A stretch of 64,000 nucleotides of DNA from Actinomadura hallensis (GTDB lineage: Bacteria > Actinomycetota > Actinomycetes > Streptosporangiales > Streptosporangiaceae): assembly GCF_006716765.1 (NCBI RefSeq), contig NZ_VFPO01000001.1, forward strand, positions 1,612,001 through 1,676,000, written 5' to 3'. The stretch's first letter is position 1, and every line of letters starts with the position of its first letter. Under the pieces are notes generated by a model. It worked only from the letters and a program-made list of their open reading frames with translations, did not search any database and had not been told where the DNA came from. A program made the position numbers and the translations under genes. This document shows positions 16,287 to 25,123 of the stretch, one piece after another.

Positions 16287-18314
16287 GTGCAGTCCACACA
16301 GCTTGAAGTTTTCGATGGCCCTGAAATGGTCGGCGGTGGGCGTGAATGGGAAAACCGGGAGTGGTTCCCGCCCGGCCCGCAACTGGCCGTCTGCTTGTCC
16401 GGCGGCAGGCGGCAACTGGCCGACCTGAACGACGACGAACTCCTCCAGGTCGCCGCCGCCGCACGTCGGCAGACCTCTTGGGCCCAGGCCCGCGAGCTCG
16501 CCGCGATCGCCGAGCTGACCCGGCGTCGCGATGCCGCGGGGGAGGCCGATGATGGCTCCGACTACCGCACCCTTTCCGCGCATGAGGCGGTCACGGAGGA
16601 AGTCGCCGCCGCGCTCACCGTCACCGGGAACACCGCCGCCACCCTCGTCCACCTCGCCGAACGCCTGACCGGCCCGCTGTCCGCCACCGGCGAGGCCTTG
16701 GAGTCCGGCCGGATCGACATGGCCAAGGCCCGAGTCATCAGCGACACGACCGAGAACCTTCCTGACCAGGTGAGCGAGAGAGTCGAGGCCGCCGCGCTCG
16801 AGAAGGCGTCCAGCCAGACCACGGGCCAACTGCGCCGCCGTATCAGGCGCATCGTCCACCGGCTGGCCCCCGAAGCCTTAGAGCAGCGCAAGAGGGAGGC
16901 CGCAAGGCAACGGCGTCTGGAGGTGTGGGACACGCCCTCCGGTACCGCGGATCTGGCACTGTGCGACATCGCCGCCGAGGACGCCCACGGCATCTACAAC
17001 AAGATCACTGCCGCCGCCCACGGTCTCAAGGCCGACGGAGACACGCGTCCTCTGCACCTGATCCGCGCCGACCTTGCCACGAACCTCCTCAACGGCGCGC
17101 CTCTCCCCGAAGTCATCGCCAAAGTCCTGGCCGAGGCCGTGCCTTCCGGCCCGGCGCACCTGACCGAGGTGACCCCGCGCACGGCCGATCCTGCCGACAG
17201 CCATCCGTTCGACCCCTCGGTGCACACAGCAGACCGAAGCCACCAGACGATCGAGATTCCGGCTGCTCTCACCGCAAGGAGAGTCCTTGTCCCGGTGATG
17301 GATCAAGGCACTTCGGTTCCGGAGGTCGAGCCAATTGCCGGCCCCTCCAGCCCGTCTTGCGAGGTAGAGGCCCTCCCATCAGTGGCGCGCGAGCGATCCG
17401 TTGATGTGAGCGACCAGGTATCGGGCCATAGACGCCTTGCTGCTGTCCCTAGCCCATCTGACCCGGCCGTCAGCGATCTTGGTCTGCTAGCAGGCGAGGG
17501 AGACGACTTAGGAGGAGCCGGTGGGCTGTCTGCTCCTGCGCACGATCGCGTCCCGGCTCGCCCACGCCTCTCCTCAAAGGGTGGTCGGTCAGCGGTTCAA
17601 ACGGTCTCCGCTGCCACCTCCCGATCGCTCAGCCGAGCGCGTGAGCGAGGGTCGACGGCTGAGCACCAGCTGCCTGAGCAGGTTGTGTGTTCGGCGGCAG
17701 TTGCTGATCATCGAGTGTCCGAGTGCACCGTCGTCCACCGCCTGCCAGTGAGGGTGCTGCGCTCCGTTGCAAACCTCCGCTCGGACGAGTGCGACGGGCG
17801 TGACCACTCGATGGCCGTCGCAGGTGCGCGGGTTCGGCCGGAGGACGACGAAAGCGGTCTCAGCGTGGCAGGCGTGGTCGCGATGATCGATCGGCGGCTT
17901 GCACACCTGCGCTCCCGTACCACCGGTGCCGAACTGCCCAGTGCCGTCAACCTGGCGGTGCAGCAGCTCACCCGGCGGCTCGCCCCGCAGCGTGACGCGC
18001 TCTGCCAGGGAGACGCCGAGCAGCACGGTCGGCCCGGCTACCGGCCCCCGGCCGGCCTCCGGCGCGAGATAGAAGAGCGGCACTCCACCTGCGTCTTCCC
18101 TACCTGCAACCGGGCGTCCCACCGCTGCGACCTCGACCACACGGTGCCTTGGCGGCCAGGCCTTACGTGCCGCTGCAACCTCGCACCTCTATGCCGGAGG
18201 CACCACCGGCTGAAGCAGAGTCCCGGCTGGAACCTCCACCACGTCTGGCCCGGCGTGCTCGTGTGGACGACGCCTGCGGGCACCTGGTACATCGTCCGCC
18301 CCGATCACGGGTAA
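16287..18314 (+). CDS. DUF222/HNH endonuclease (REP13E12 type)
   Basis: 675-residue HNH protein of the actinobacterial DUF222 class. The N-terminal DUF222 helical domain (about 25-300) is followed by a low-complexity, less conserved middle (about 340-520) and an HNH domain at the C-terminus: CVFPTCNRASHRCDLDHTVPW, then CNLAPLCRRHHRLK. GTG start at 16287 chosen for the GGGAGGTGA ribosome-binding site at 16271-16279; an ATG further upstream lacks this. These genes occur in many copies in actinobacteria and are linked to mobile or repeated DNA, but a role is not established. A strong hairpin follows the stop. Confidence 0.9.
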   Translation: MQSTQLEVFDGPEMVGGGREWENREWFPPGPQLAVCLSGGRRQLADLNDDELLQVAAAARRQTSWAQARELAAIAELTRRRDAAGEADDGSDYRTLSAHEAVTEEVAAALTVTGNTAATLVHLAERLTGPLSATGEALESGRIDMAKARVISDTTENLPDQVSERVEAAALEKASSQTTGQLRRRIRRIVHRLAPEALEQRKREAARQRRLEVWDTPSGTADLALCDIAAEDAHGIYNKITAAAHGLKADGDTRPLHLIRADLATNLLNGAPLPEVIAKVLAEAVPSGPAHLTEVTPRTADPADSHPFDPSVHTADRSHQTIEIPAALTARRVLVPVMDQGTSVPEVEPIAGPSSPSCEVEALPSVARERSVDVSDQVSGHRRLAAVPSPSDPAVSDLGLLAGEGDDLGGAGGLSAPAHDRVPARPRLSSKGGRSAVQTVSAATSRSLSRARERGSTAEHQLPEQVVCSAAVADHRVSECTVVHRLPVRVLRSVANLRSDECDGRDHSMAVAGARVRPEDDESGLSVAGVVAMIDRRLAHLRSRTTGAELPSAVNLAVQQLTRRLAPQRDALCQGDAEQHGRPGYRPPAGLRREIEERHSTCVFPTCNRASHRCDLDHTVPWRPGLTCRCNLAPLCRRHHRLKQSPGWNLHHVWPGVLVWTTPAGTWYIVRPDHG

Positions 18315-18348
18315 GCCCCTTTCTAGCCGTCACGCGTTCCCTGCTCAC

Positions 18349-18364
18349 CAGGTCGCGCGACCTG
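18349..18364. other. perfect 16-bp palindrome
   Basis: CAGGTCGCGCGACCTG reads the same on both strands. It lies 35 bp after the HNH stop and immediately before the terminator hairpin; it could be part of the terminator or a protein site. Confidence 0.5.
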
Positions 18365-18366
18365 CA

Positions 18367-18396
18367 CAGCCGTGGTGAGCGCGCCCACCACGGCTG
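18367..18396. terminator. hairpin terminator after the DUF222/HNH gene
   Basis: Perfect 11-bp stem (CAGCCGTGGTG / CACCACGGCTG) with an 8-base loop, 52 bp after the stop. No T-run follows, as is usual in high-GC actinobacteria. It lies between convergent genes and could serve both. Confidence 0.65.
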
Positions 18397-18544
18397 ACGG
18401 CCACCGCCGTCATCGCCGAGGTCGTCCATTGAATCGAGGACGACGGCGAGAAGCTGTCGCCCGGCGAGCCCGGGCGAGCTCCTCGCCGACCTGCATCGGT
18501 TGCGGTCCGTCGGTCCTCTGGGGTCGAGGCGGGCGCTGCTGCTG

Positions 18545-19027
18545 TCAGCGGCCGGTCGTGCCGTCGATCAGCTCGCGGAGGATGTCCGCGTGGCCGGCGT
18601 GGCGGCCGGTCTCCTCGATCATGTGGGTCAGTGCCCAGCGGACGCTCGGAGCATGCGGCCCGCGGTGGGGGAGCGGTGAGCCGAGATCGGTGCAGTCGTC
18701 GAGGACCTCGTTGGCGCGTTCGACCGCCTCCCGGTAGCGGGCGACGACCTCGGCCACGGTGTCCGCGGCGTCGGCCTGGAACGTCGCCTGCCAGCCGGTG
18801 ATTCTCTCCCCGAGGAACGTCGCGCGCTCGACGTACGTGAGGTGGTTCAGCAGGCCGAGCAGGTTCGTGCCCGACGGGACGCCCGCCGTTCTGACCTGCG
18901 GTTCGGGTGCGTCCTCGACCTTCGCGACGACCGACGACCGCAGGTAGTCGAGGAAGCCCCGCAGGACCTCCGACTCGCTGTTGCCGGTGCGTGGCGGTGG
19001 GGTGTCGCGGCGTCGGGTGGTGGGCAT
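18545..19027 (-). CDS. DinB family protein (DUF664)
   Basis: 160-residue DinB-like four-helix protein. Conserved His residues expected for metal binding appear as LLNHLTYVE and in the C-terminal MIEETGRHAGHADILRELIDG. Members are often thiol (mycothiol)-dependent transferases in actinobacteria. ATG at 19027 preceded by GAGGAG with suitable spacing. It follows the methyltransferase stop by ten bases, so the two are likely one transcript. Confidence 0.9.
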   Translation of the reverse strand: MPTTRRRDTPPPRTGNSESEVLRGFLDYLRSSVVAKVEDAPEPQVRTAGVPSGTNLLGLLNHLTYVERATFLGERITGWQATFQADAADTVAEVVARYREAVERANEVLDDCTDLGSPLPHRGPHAPSVRWALTHMIEETGRHAGHADILRELIDGTTGR

Positions 19028-19037
19028 TGGCGGCTCC

Positions 19038-19664
19038 TCAGGCGGTCCGGCGGACGAGCAGGACGTGGTCGGTGACCTCGGCCTTGCGCCCGCCGGGCCC
19101 GGTGGCGATCCGGCGGGGCGCATAGGCCCGCTCGACCGTCCACGCCGCCGGGTCCAGGCCCATGCCTGCGGCGACCTCTAGGGGCGACGGGTATCGGGCG
19201 TCGGGGTCCTGGTTCCACGACCAGGGCGCGGTCGAGCCGTGGTCGACCACCAGCAGGCGTCCGCCTGTGCGGAGTGCGTGTGCGGCGGTGCGCAGGACGA
19301 CCGCCCTGTTCAGGTCGTGGGGAGTGTGCAGGTAGTGGGCGCTGATCAGGTCGAACGCTCCCTGTGGGAAGGACTCTTGCAGGTCGTGTCGTTCTGCGGT
19401 GATCCGGTCGTCCAATCCGTGTGAGCGGGCCAGGCCGGTGAGGCGTTCCACCGCGACGGCCGAGATGTCGACGGCGGTGACGCGCCATCCTCGGCGGGCC
19501 AGCCACAAAGCGTCGCCGCCGTTGCCGCATCCGAGGTCCAGCGCGTCGCCCGGCGGCAGGGACTCGACCGTCTCGGTGAGGCGGACGTTCGGGCGCGGAT
19601 CGGTGGGCGCCGGACGCGCGGCGTAAAGGCCGTCCCAGAACGTGACTGCATCTGTGGTGCTCAT
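19038..19664 (-). CDS. class I SAM-dependent methyltransferase
   Basis: 208-residue Rossmann-fold methyltransferase. Motif I is LDLGCGNGGDALWLA, motif II TAVDISAVAVERL, followed by FDLISAHYLHTP. It resembles tellurite-resistance/thiopurine-type small-molecule methyltransferases. The start at 19664 has GGAG seven bases upstream; the frame stays open further upstream but lacks family-like sequence. Substrate unknown. Confidence 0.9.
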   Translation of the reverse strand: MSTTDAVTFWDGLYAARPAPTDPRPNVRLTETVESLPPGDALDLGCGNGGDALWLARRGWRVTAVDISAVAVERLTGLARSHGLDDRITAERHDLQESFPQGAFDLISAHYLHTPHDLNRAVVLRTAAHALRTGGRLLVVDHGSTAPWSWNQDPDARYPSPLEVAAGMGLDPAAWTVERAYAPRRIATGPGGRKAEVTDHVLLVRRTA

Positions 19665-19854
19665 CTGAGGCTCCTTCGTCAGGACGCGCTCAGTGTCGGC
19701 CGGGCCTCTGCGATTTGGCACGAATGTTTGCCGTTCTGGCAAATGCTCACCCGGCCTTTGGGGGGACCGTGCAGCCATCGGCGGGCGCGATGCGGGCTCG
19801 TGCACGGGACGGCCCGCGTCCGGTGCGGGACGCGGGCCGTCACGGCGGAGCGGG

Positions 19855-21414
19855 TCAGAAGCCCGCGGTGATCCTGGTGAACTCCCAGTTCTGCTGGTCG
19901 ATCCCGCTGCAGTTGGGCGCGACGCCGCCGCTCGGGCAGGGACGGTCGCGGTTGACGGACCAGAACGCCAGCCTCGCCAGGCCGCGGGAGTCGGCCCAGT
20001 CGCGAATCCGCGTCCACGTGGCCGGGGACGTGACCTCCCGCTGGTCCGACAGGCCGTTCATGCCGGAGATGCCCATGTGGGAGTAGGCGGTGGCGTCGGA
20101 CCAGCCGAACGCCGACTTCAACGCGTTCTTCAGCCCCTCGGACGCGCTGACGGTACTGCCGTACATGTCCGACCCGCCGTTGAAGTTGAACGGCATGATC
20201 GTGAAGATGTCCACGTTCGCCTCGAGTTCGGCGGCGCGGTTGATGAGGCGGGTGCCCCAGTAGTTGGGCCCGCCGGTCCCGGTCCCGAACGTGAGGATCG
20301 TCTGGATCCCGGGGTTGTTCCGCTTGACGATCTTGAGGGCGTTGAGGATGCGGTCCTGGACGGCCTCGTTCTCGAACTCGTCGCTGTTCTCGATGTCGAC
20401 GTCGATCGCCTTGAGACCGTAGGCGTCGATGACCTGCTGGTAGGCGCCGGCGAGCGCCTCGGGGGTGGCGCAGTTCGGCCCGAGCTTGTTGCCGGACCAG
20501 CCGCCGATCGACGGCAGGACGTCGCCGCCCGCCGCGCGGATCTGCGCGATGGCCTGCGCGTCGGCGCCGCCCCGCAGCGGCCGGTTGCCGTCCCACGCGG
20601 GGGTGCAGCCGCCGCCGGACAGGATGAACGCCATCGTGAACCACTTGACGCCCGTCGCGTTCATGACGGTGGACGGGTTCGGCGGGTCGCCCCACCCCAT
20701 GTACAGGTAGGGCGCGGCGTGCCTGGTGACGCCCGGCGCGTCGCAGCCGGTGGTGGTGGCGGTGACCGGGGCGCTCGCGGCGGACTCCCCGGCGGAGTTG
20801 TACGCCCGGACGGTGTAGGTGTGGGCCGAGCAGGCGGCCAGGCCGGTGATCGTGGCGCTGGTCCCGGTCACGGTGGCCCGGACGGCGGACCCCTCGTAGA
20901 CCCGGTAGCCCGTGACGGTGCCGGGCGGGGCCTGCCACGACAGCGTCAGCGAACTGTTCGTCCGGGCGGTGACGGCCGGTGCGCCGGGTGCGGACGGCGC
21001 CCCCGGCTCGCCGCCGTCGCCGCCGGTGCAGGACGCGCCGTTCACCGTGCAGTTGAGTGGCGTTCCGGAGCCGTTGACGATGAACCCGAACGAGACGCTC
21101 GCGCCCGGCGCGACGTTCCCGTTGTACGAGCGGTTGGTGAACGCGGCGTGCCCGCCGGACTGGGTGAGCAGCGCGTCCCAGTAGGTGCCGACCGAGGAGC
21201 CGGACGGAAGGTCGAACTCCACCGTCCACGACGAGATCGGGGAGCCGGTGTCGTTCTTGACGGTGTACTTGGCCTCGTAGCCCGACCCCCAGTCGGCGGA
21301 CTTGGAGAACGTCGCCGTCACGGAGGCGGCACTGGCGGGGACGGGGACGAGGAGGGCGAGGACGAGCGAGCAGAGCGCGGTGAGCAGGAGGCAGGGAAGG
21401 GATGTTCTTCGCAA
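19855..21414 (-). CDS. secreted GH18 chitinase (PF-ChiA-like) with CBM2 and Fn3
   Basis: 519 residues: signal peptide (1-29, PVPASA), CBM2 (about 31-125, [13 protein letters not shown] and [10 protein letters not shown]), short linker, Fn3 (about 140-222), then a GH18 domain of a subtype different from the two genes at 8448-11161. The catalytic motif reads KAIDVDIE (335-342): Asp338, Asp340 and catalytic Glu342 are present, but the first Asp of DxxDxDxE is Lys, as in ChiA-like enzymes of the Pyrococcus type. The N-terminal modules are closely similar to those of the gene at 9578, pointing to module shuffling. A perfect palindrome lies 91 bp upstream. Confidence 0.92.
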   Translation of the reverse strand: MRRTSLPCLLLTALCSLVLALLVPVPASAASVTATFSKSADWGSGYEAKYTVKNDTGSPISSWTVEFDLPSGSSVGTYWDALLTQSGGHAAFTNRSYNGNVAPGASVSFGFIVNGSGTPLNCTVNGASCTGGDGGEPGAPSAPGAPAVTARTNSSLTLSWQAPPGTVTGYRVYEGSAVRATVTGTSATITGLAACSAHTYTVRAYNSAGESAASAPVTATTTGCDAPGVTRHAAPYLYMGWGDPPNPSTVMNATGVKWFTMAFILSGGGCTPAWDGNRPLRGGADAQAIAQIRAAGGDVLPSIGGWSGNKLGPNCATPEALAGAYQQVIDAYGLKAIDVDIENSDEFENEAVQDRILNALKIVKRNNPGIQTILTFGTGTGGPNYWGTRLINRAAELEANVDIFTIMPFNFNGGSDMYGSTVSASEGLKNALKSAFGWSDATAYSHMGISGMNGLSDQREVTSPATWTRIRDWADSRGLARLAFWSVNRDRPCPSGGVAPNCSGIDQQNWEFTRITAGF

Positions 21415-21504
21415 GGTCGCTCCCGGGGTGGGTGGGGCGGGTGAACGGGGTCCCCCGAGTGAGGTGGCGGGTGGGCGGTTCGACCTTGAGCCGCGGCCGA
21501 AAGA

Positions 21505-21521
21505 ATAGGAAAGTTTCCTAT
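21505..21521 (-). promoter_or_regulatory. perfect palindrome upstream of the ChiA-like chitinase
   Basis: ATAGGAAAGTTTCCTAT has perfect 8-base arms around a central G. It lies 91 bp upstream of the chitinase ATG and 147 bp upstream of the divergent ATP-grasp gene, so either could be controlled. The match to the site at 11222-11238 favours chitinase control. Confidence 0.65.
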
Positions 21522-21668
21522 AAGTTCATCCGAACCGTAACCGCGTCTCCGCCGCTCCGCAAGCCCCCGCTCCGCGCCGCCGGCCGTTTAGAGGTGGCTT
21601 TTCCGGAAACGCCCAGCGCAACGGCCGGAGGGGGCCCGCGAGGGAACCGGTCGGAGGGGGGACGACGC

Positions 21669-22940
21669 ATGCCGCGCAACGTGTTCGTGCTGGGCCTCGA
21701 CGACGTGAACCGCCGGGTCCTGCACTGGCTCGAACAGCGGTACGACTGGCGCTTCCACGGGCTGATGAGCCGGCGAGAGCTGCGGCTCGGCGTGATCGAC
21801 TTCGAGGGGGCGCTGGCGGAGGCGCAGCGGCAGCTCGACGCCTTCGACGGGCCGATCGACGCGATCATCGGGTTCTGGGACTTCCCCGTCACCACGATGG
21901 CCCCGATCCTGTGCGCCAGGTACGGACTGCGCTCCTCCAGCCTCGAATCCGTCGTGAAGTGCGAGCACAAGTACTGGTGCCGCCTGGAGCAGGCCGAGGT
22001 GATCGACGAGCTGCCCGCGTTCGGCCTGGTGGAGCTCGACGGGGACGAGGCGCGGCCCCCGCCCGGGGTGTCGTACCCGATGTGGATCAAACCGGTGAAG
22101 TCGACGGCGGGGGTCCTGGCGTTCCTGGTCCGGGACGACGAGGAGTTCCGCCGGGCGACCACCGAGATCCACAGGCGGATCGACCGCATCGGAAAGCCGT
22201 TCGACTCCGTCCTGGCCCGCGTCGACCTGCCCCCGGAGATCGACCGGGTCGGCGGCACCGCATGCATCGCGGAGGAGGCGCTCAAGGGCGCCCAGGCCAC
22301 GGTCGAGGGATGCCGGTTCGACGGGGAGGTGCGCGTGTACGGCGTCGTCGACTCCATCCACTATCCCGGCCGCCCGACGTTCCAGCGCTACCAGTACCCG
22401 TCCTCGCTGCCGGAGCAGGTCGTCGAGCGCATGGCCGACCTCTCCGTCCGCGTGATCGACCGCATCGGGCTCGAGTCCACCTTCAACATCGAGTACTTCT
22501 GGGACAGGGAGGCCGACACGATCAACCTGCTGGAGGTGAACCCGCGGCACTCCCAGTCCCACGCCCCGCTCTTCGCGTACGTGGACGGCGTGCCCAACCA
22601 CCAGTTCATGGTGCGGATCGCTCTGGGCCTGCCCCCTGAGCTGCCCGAACCCGGCGCCGGACGGTACGGCGTGGCCGTGAAATGGTTCATCAAGCGGTTC
22701 ACCGACGGCGTCGTCCGGCGCGTCCCCTCGCCGGAGGAGATCGCGGAGGTCGAGCGGGACTTCCCCGGCACGATCGTGAACCTGACCGTCCAGCCCGGTG
22801 ACCGGCTGTCCGAACTGCCGCTCCAGGACAGCTACAGCTTCCAGCTCGGCCACGTCTACATGGGCGCCGCGGACGAGTCCGACCTGAAGGAACGGTACGA
22901 GCGGTGCCTGGCGCGGCTCCGGGTCGAGATCGACGAGTAG
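21669..22940 (+). CDS. ATP-grasp ligase, uncharacterised
   Basis: 423-residue ATP-grasp protein, expected to join a carboxylate to an amine or thiol using ATP. Seen: MWIKPVKSTAG as the nucleotide-binding strand, FDGEVRVYGVVDS, and a metal/ATP site STFNIEYFWD with LLEVNPRHSQSHAPL. ATG 21669 is preceded by GGAGGGGGGA; the open frame further upstream crosses the chitinase promoter and is not plausible as coding. A CocE/NonD hydrolase follows after 124 bp of simple GC-rich sequence, probably in the same transcript. Substrate unknown; a small peptide or amide product made and then cut or exported is possible (inference). Confidence 0.85.
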   Translation: MPRNVFVLGLDDVNRRVLHWLEQRYDWRFHGLMSRRELRLGVIDFEGALAEAQRQLDAFDGPIDAIIGFWDFPVTTMAPILCARYGLRSSSLESVVKCEHKYWCRLEQAEVIDELPAFGLVELDGDEARPPPGVSYPMWIKPVKSTAGVLAFLVRDDEEFRRATTEIHRRIDRIGKPFDSVLARVDLPPEIDRVGGTACIAEEALKGAQATVEGCRFDGEVRVYGVVDSIHYPGRPTFQRYQYPSSLPEQVVERMADLSVRVIDRIGLESTFNIEYFWDREADTINLLEVNPRHSQSHAPLFAYVDGVPNHQFMVRIALGLPPELPEPGAGRYGVAVKWFIKRFTDGVVRRVPSPEEIAEVERDFPGTIVNLTVQPGDRLSELPLQDSYSFQLGHVYMGAADESDLKERYERCLARLRVEIDE

Positions 22941-23064
22941 GGCGGGCGGCAGTGGTCCGGCGGTACGGCAGGGCGGCGGCGGCCCGGCGGTCCGGCAGGG
23001 CGGCGGCCCGGCGGCCCGGCGGCGGGAGGCGGGAGGCGGGCCGCGCCGAACGGGAGGGGACGAG
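22941..23064. repeat. GGCGGCCCGGCGG low-complexity spacer
   Basis: The gap between the ATP-grasp and CocE genes consists mostly of reiterated GGCGG, CCGGCGG and GGGAGGC words. It ends in the CocE ribosome-binding site (GGGAGGGGACGAG). Likely slippage-expanded spacer. Confidence 0.7.
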
Positions 23065-25089
23065 ATGCGCAAGGTGACGTCACTGCCCTACAAGGTGCAG
23101 GAGGACGAGAACGTCTGGATCACCATGTCGGACGGCGTACGGCTCGCCGGACGCATCTGGCGGCCGATCTCCTCCGACGAGGAGCCGGTCCCGGCCATCC
23201 TGGAGTTCATCCCGTACCGCAAGAGGGACCTGACGGCGGTGCGGGACTCGATCCACCACCCGTACATGGCCGGGCACGGCTACGCCTGCGTCAGGGTCGA
23301 CATCCGCGGCACGGGCGACTCCGAAGGCGTCCTCACCGACGAGTACCTGGAAAGGGAACTGCGGGACGCCGAGGAGATCCTCGCGTGGCTCGCCGCGCAG
23401 CGCTGGTCGAACGGCCGCGCCGGGATGATGGGCATCTCCTGGGGCGGGTTCAACGCGCTCCAGGTCGCCGCCCGCCGCCCGCCCAGCCTCGGCGCGATCG
23501 CCGCCCTCTGCTTCAGCGACGACCGGTACGCCGACGACGTCCACTACATGGGCGGATGCCTGCTCAGCGACAACCTGTCCTGGGCGTCCACGATGTTCGC
23601 CTACACCTCCTGCCCGCCGGACCCCGCGATCGTCGGCGACCGGTGGCGCGACATGTGGTTCCAGCGCCTGGAGCACAGCGGGCTGTGGCTGGAGAACTGG
23701 CTCCGGCACCAGCGCCGCGACGAGTTCTGGCAGCACGCGTCGATCTCGGAGAACTACTCCGACGTCCAGTGCCCCGTCCTCGCGGTGAGCGGATGGGCCG
23801 ACGGCTACTCCAACGCCGTGTTCCGCGTCCTCGCCAACCTCGAGGCCCCCACGATGGGGCTCATCGGCCCCTGGTCGCACAAATACCCCCACCTCGGCGA
23901 GCCCGGCCCGGCGATCGGCTTCCTGCAGGAGCTGGTGCGCTGGTGGGACCACTGGCTCAAGGGCGTCGACAACGGCGTGATGGACGAGCCGCGCCTGCGC
24001 ATCTACATGCAGGACACGGTGCCGCCCTCCACCGCCTACCAGGAGCGTCCGGGCCGCTGGGTCGGCGAGCCGTCCTGGCCCTCGCCGCGCATCCCCATCC
24101 GCAGGTTCCCGCTGGAGCGCAACCGCATCGCGGGGGAGGGCGAGGAGGTGCCGCGCGAGGAGCTGACCGTGGAGTCGCCGCTGTCGGTCGGGCAGTTCGC
24201 CGGCAAGTGGTGCTCCTACAACGCGCCCCCGGACCTCCCGTACGACCAGCGCGAGGAGGACGGCGGGTCGATGGTCTTCGACAGCGACATCCTCACCCGG
24301 CGCTGCGAGGTCCTCGGCTCCCCCGTCGTTCGGCTGGTGCTGGCGGTGACCGGGCCGCAGGCGATGATCGCCGTGCGGCTGTCGGACGTCGCCCCCGACG
24401 GCCGCGCCACCCGCGTCACCTACGGCCTGCTGAACCTGACCCACCGGAACGACCACGAGATGCCCCAGCCGCTCCAGCCCGGCCAGCGGTACAACATCCG
24501 CGTCACGCTGAACGGCATGGCGCACTCCTTCCCCGCCGGCAACCGGATCAGGCTCTCGATCTCCACGTCGTACTGGCCGCTGGCCTGGCCGCCGCCCCGG
24601 CCCGTGCGCATGGCGCTCTACACCGGGGCGTGCCACCTGGAACTGCCGGTCCGCCCATTCAGGGCCCCCGACGAGCCGCACGTCACCCCCTTCGACGAGC
24701 CGGAGGGCACGCCGCCCGTCCCCACCACCCTCGTCAAGCCCGGCGAGGAGGGCTGGACGGTCTCCCGGGACCTGGTCAGATACCGGTCGGCGCTGGACGT
24801 GATCAAGGACCTGGGCGTCGTCCGCTTCGACGACATCGGCATGGAGGTCGCGCGCCGGACGACGGAGACCTACGGCTGGACCGGCGACGACTTCACGTCC
24901 GTCTACGGCGACGTCGCATGGCGCATGGGCTTCACCCGGGACGACTGGGAGGTCAGCACAGTCACCCGCACCAAGCTGACGTCCACCGAGGACGACTTCC
25001 TCATCAACGCCGAACTGGACGCCTACGAGGCCGACAACCGCGTCTACTCCCGGAACTGGGCGGTCACCATCCCCAGGGACCATGTCTGA
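23065..25089 (+). CDS. CocE/NonD family hydrolase (X-Pro dipeptidyl-peptidase-like)
   Basis: 674-residue alpha/beta hydrolase of the CocE/NonD family. The nucleophile is Ser125 in GISWGGF; the acid is in SGWADGYSNA and the His in GPWSHKYPH. The C-terminal half is the jelly-roll X-Pro domain (from about residue 360, with SFPAGNRIRLSISTSYWP). Members cleave esters (cocaine esterase), glutaryl-amides or N-terminal X-Pro peptides. No signal peptide, so cytoplasmic. The protein looks complete at its C-terminus (NWAVTIPRDHV), and the stop is only three bases before the IS left end. Confidence 0.92.
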   Translation: MRKVTSLPYKVQEDENVWITMSDGVRLAGRIWRPISSDEEPVPAILEFIPYRKRDLTAVRDSIHHPYMAGHGYACVRVDIRGTGDSEGVLTDEYLERELRDAEEILAWLAAQRWSNGRAGMMGISWGGFNALQVAARRPPSLGAIAALCFSDDRYADDVHYMGGCLLSDNLSWASTMFAYTSCPPDPAIVGDRWRDMWFQRLEHSGLWLENWLRHQRRDEFWQHASISENYSDVQCPVLAVSGWADGYSNAVFRVLANLEAPTMGLIGPWSHKYPHLGEPGPAIGFLQELVRWWDHWLKGVDNGVMDEPRLRIYMQDTVPPSTAYQERPGRWVGEPSWPSPRIPIRRFPLERNRIAGEGEEVPREELTVESPLSVGQFAGKWCSYNAPPDLPYDQREEDGGSMVFDSDILTRRCEVLGSPVVRLVLAVTGPQAMIAVRLSDVAPDGRATRVTYGLLNLTHRNDHEMPQPLQPGQRYNIRVTLNGMAHSFPAGNRIRLSISTSYWPLAWPPPRPVRMALYTGACHLELPVRPFRAPDEPHVTPFDEPEGTPPVPTTLVKPGEEGWTVSRDLVRYRSALDVIKDLGVVRFDDIGMEVARRTTETYGWTGDDFTSVYGDVAWRMGFTRDDWEVSTVTRTKLTSTEDDFLINAELDAYEADNRVYSRNWAVTIPRDHV

Positions 25090-25123
25090 CCCTGGAGCTC
25101 CCCCCGGCGGCCGGACGCCTGGG

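Noticed and set aside
21402..21668. N-terminal extension of the ATP-grasp protein
   Set aside because: The extension crosses the palindrome and chitinase promoter, and a good ribosome-binding site precedes the ATG at 21669.
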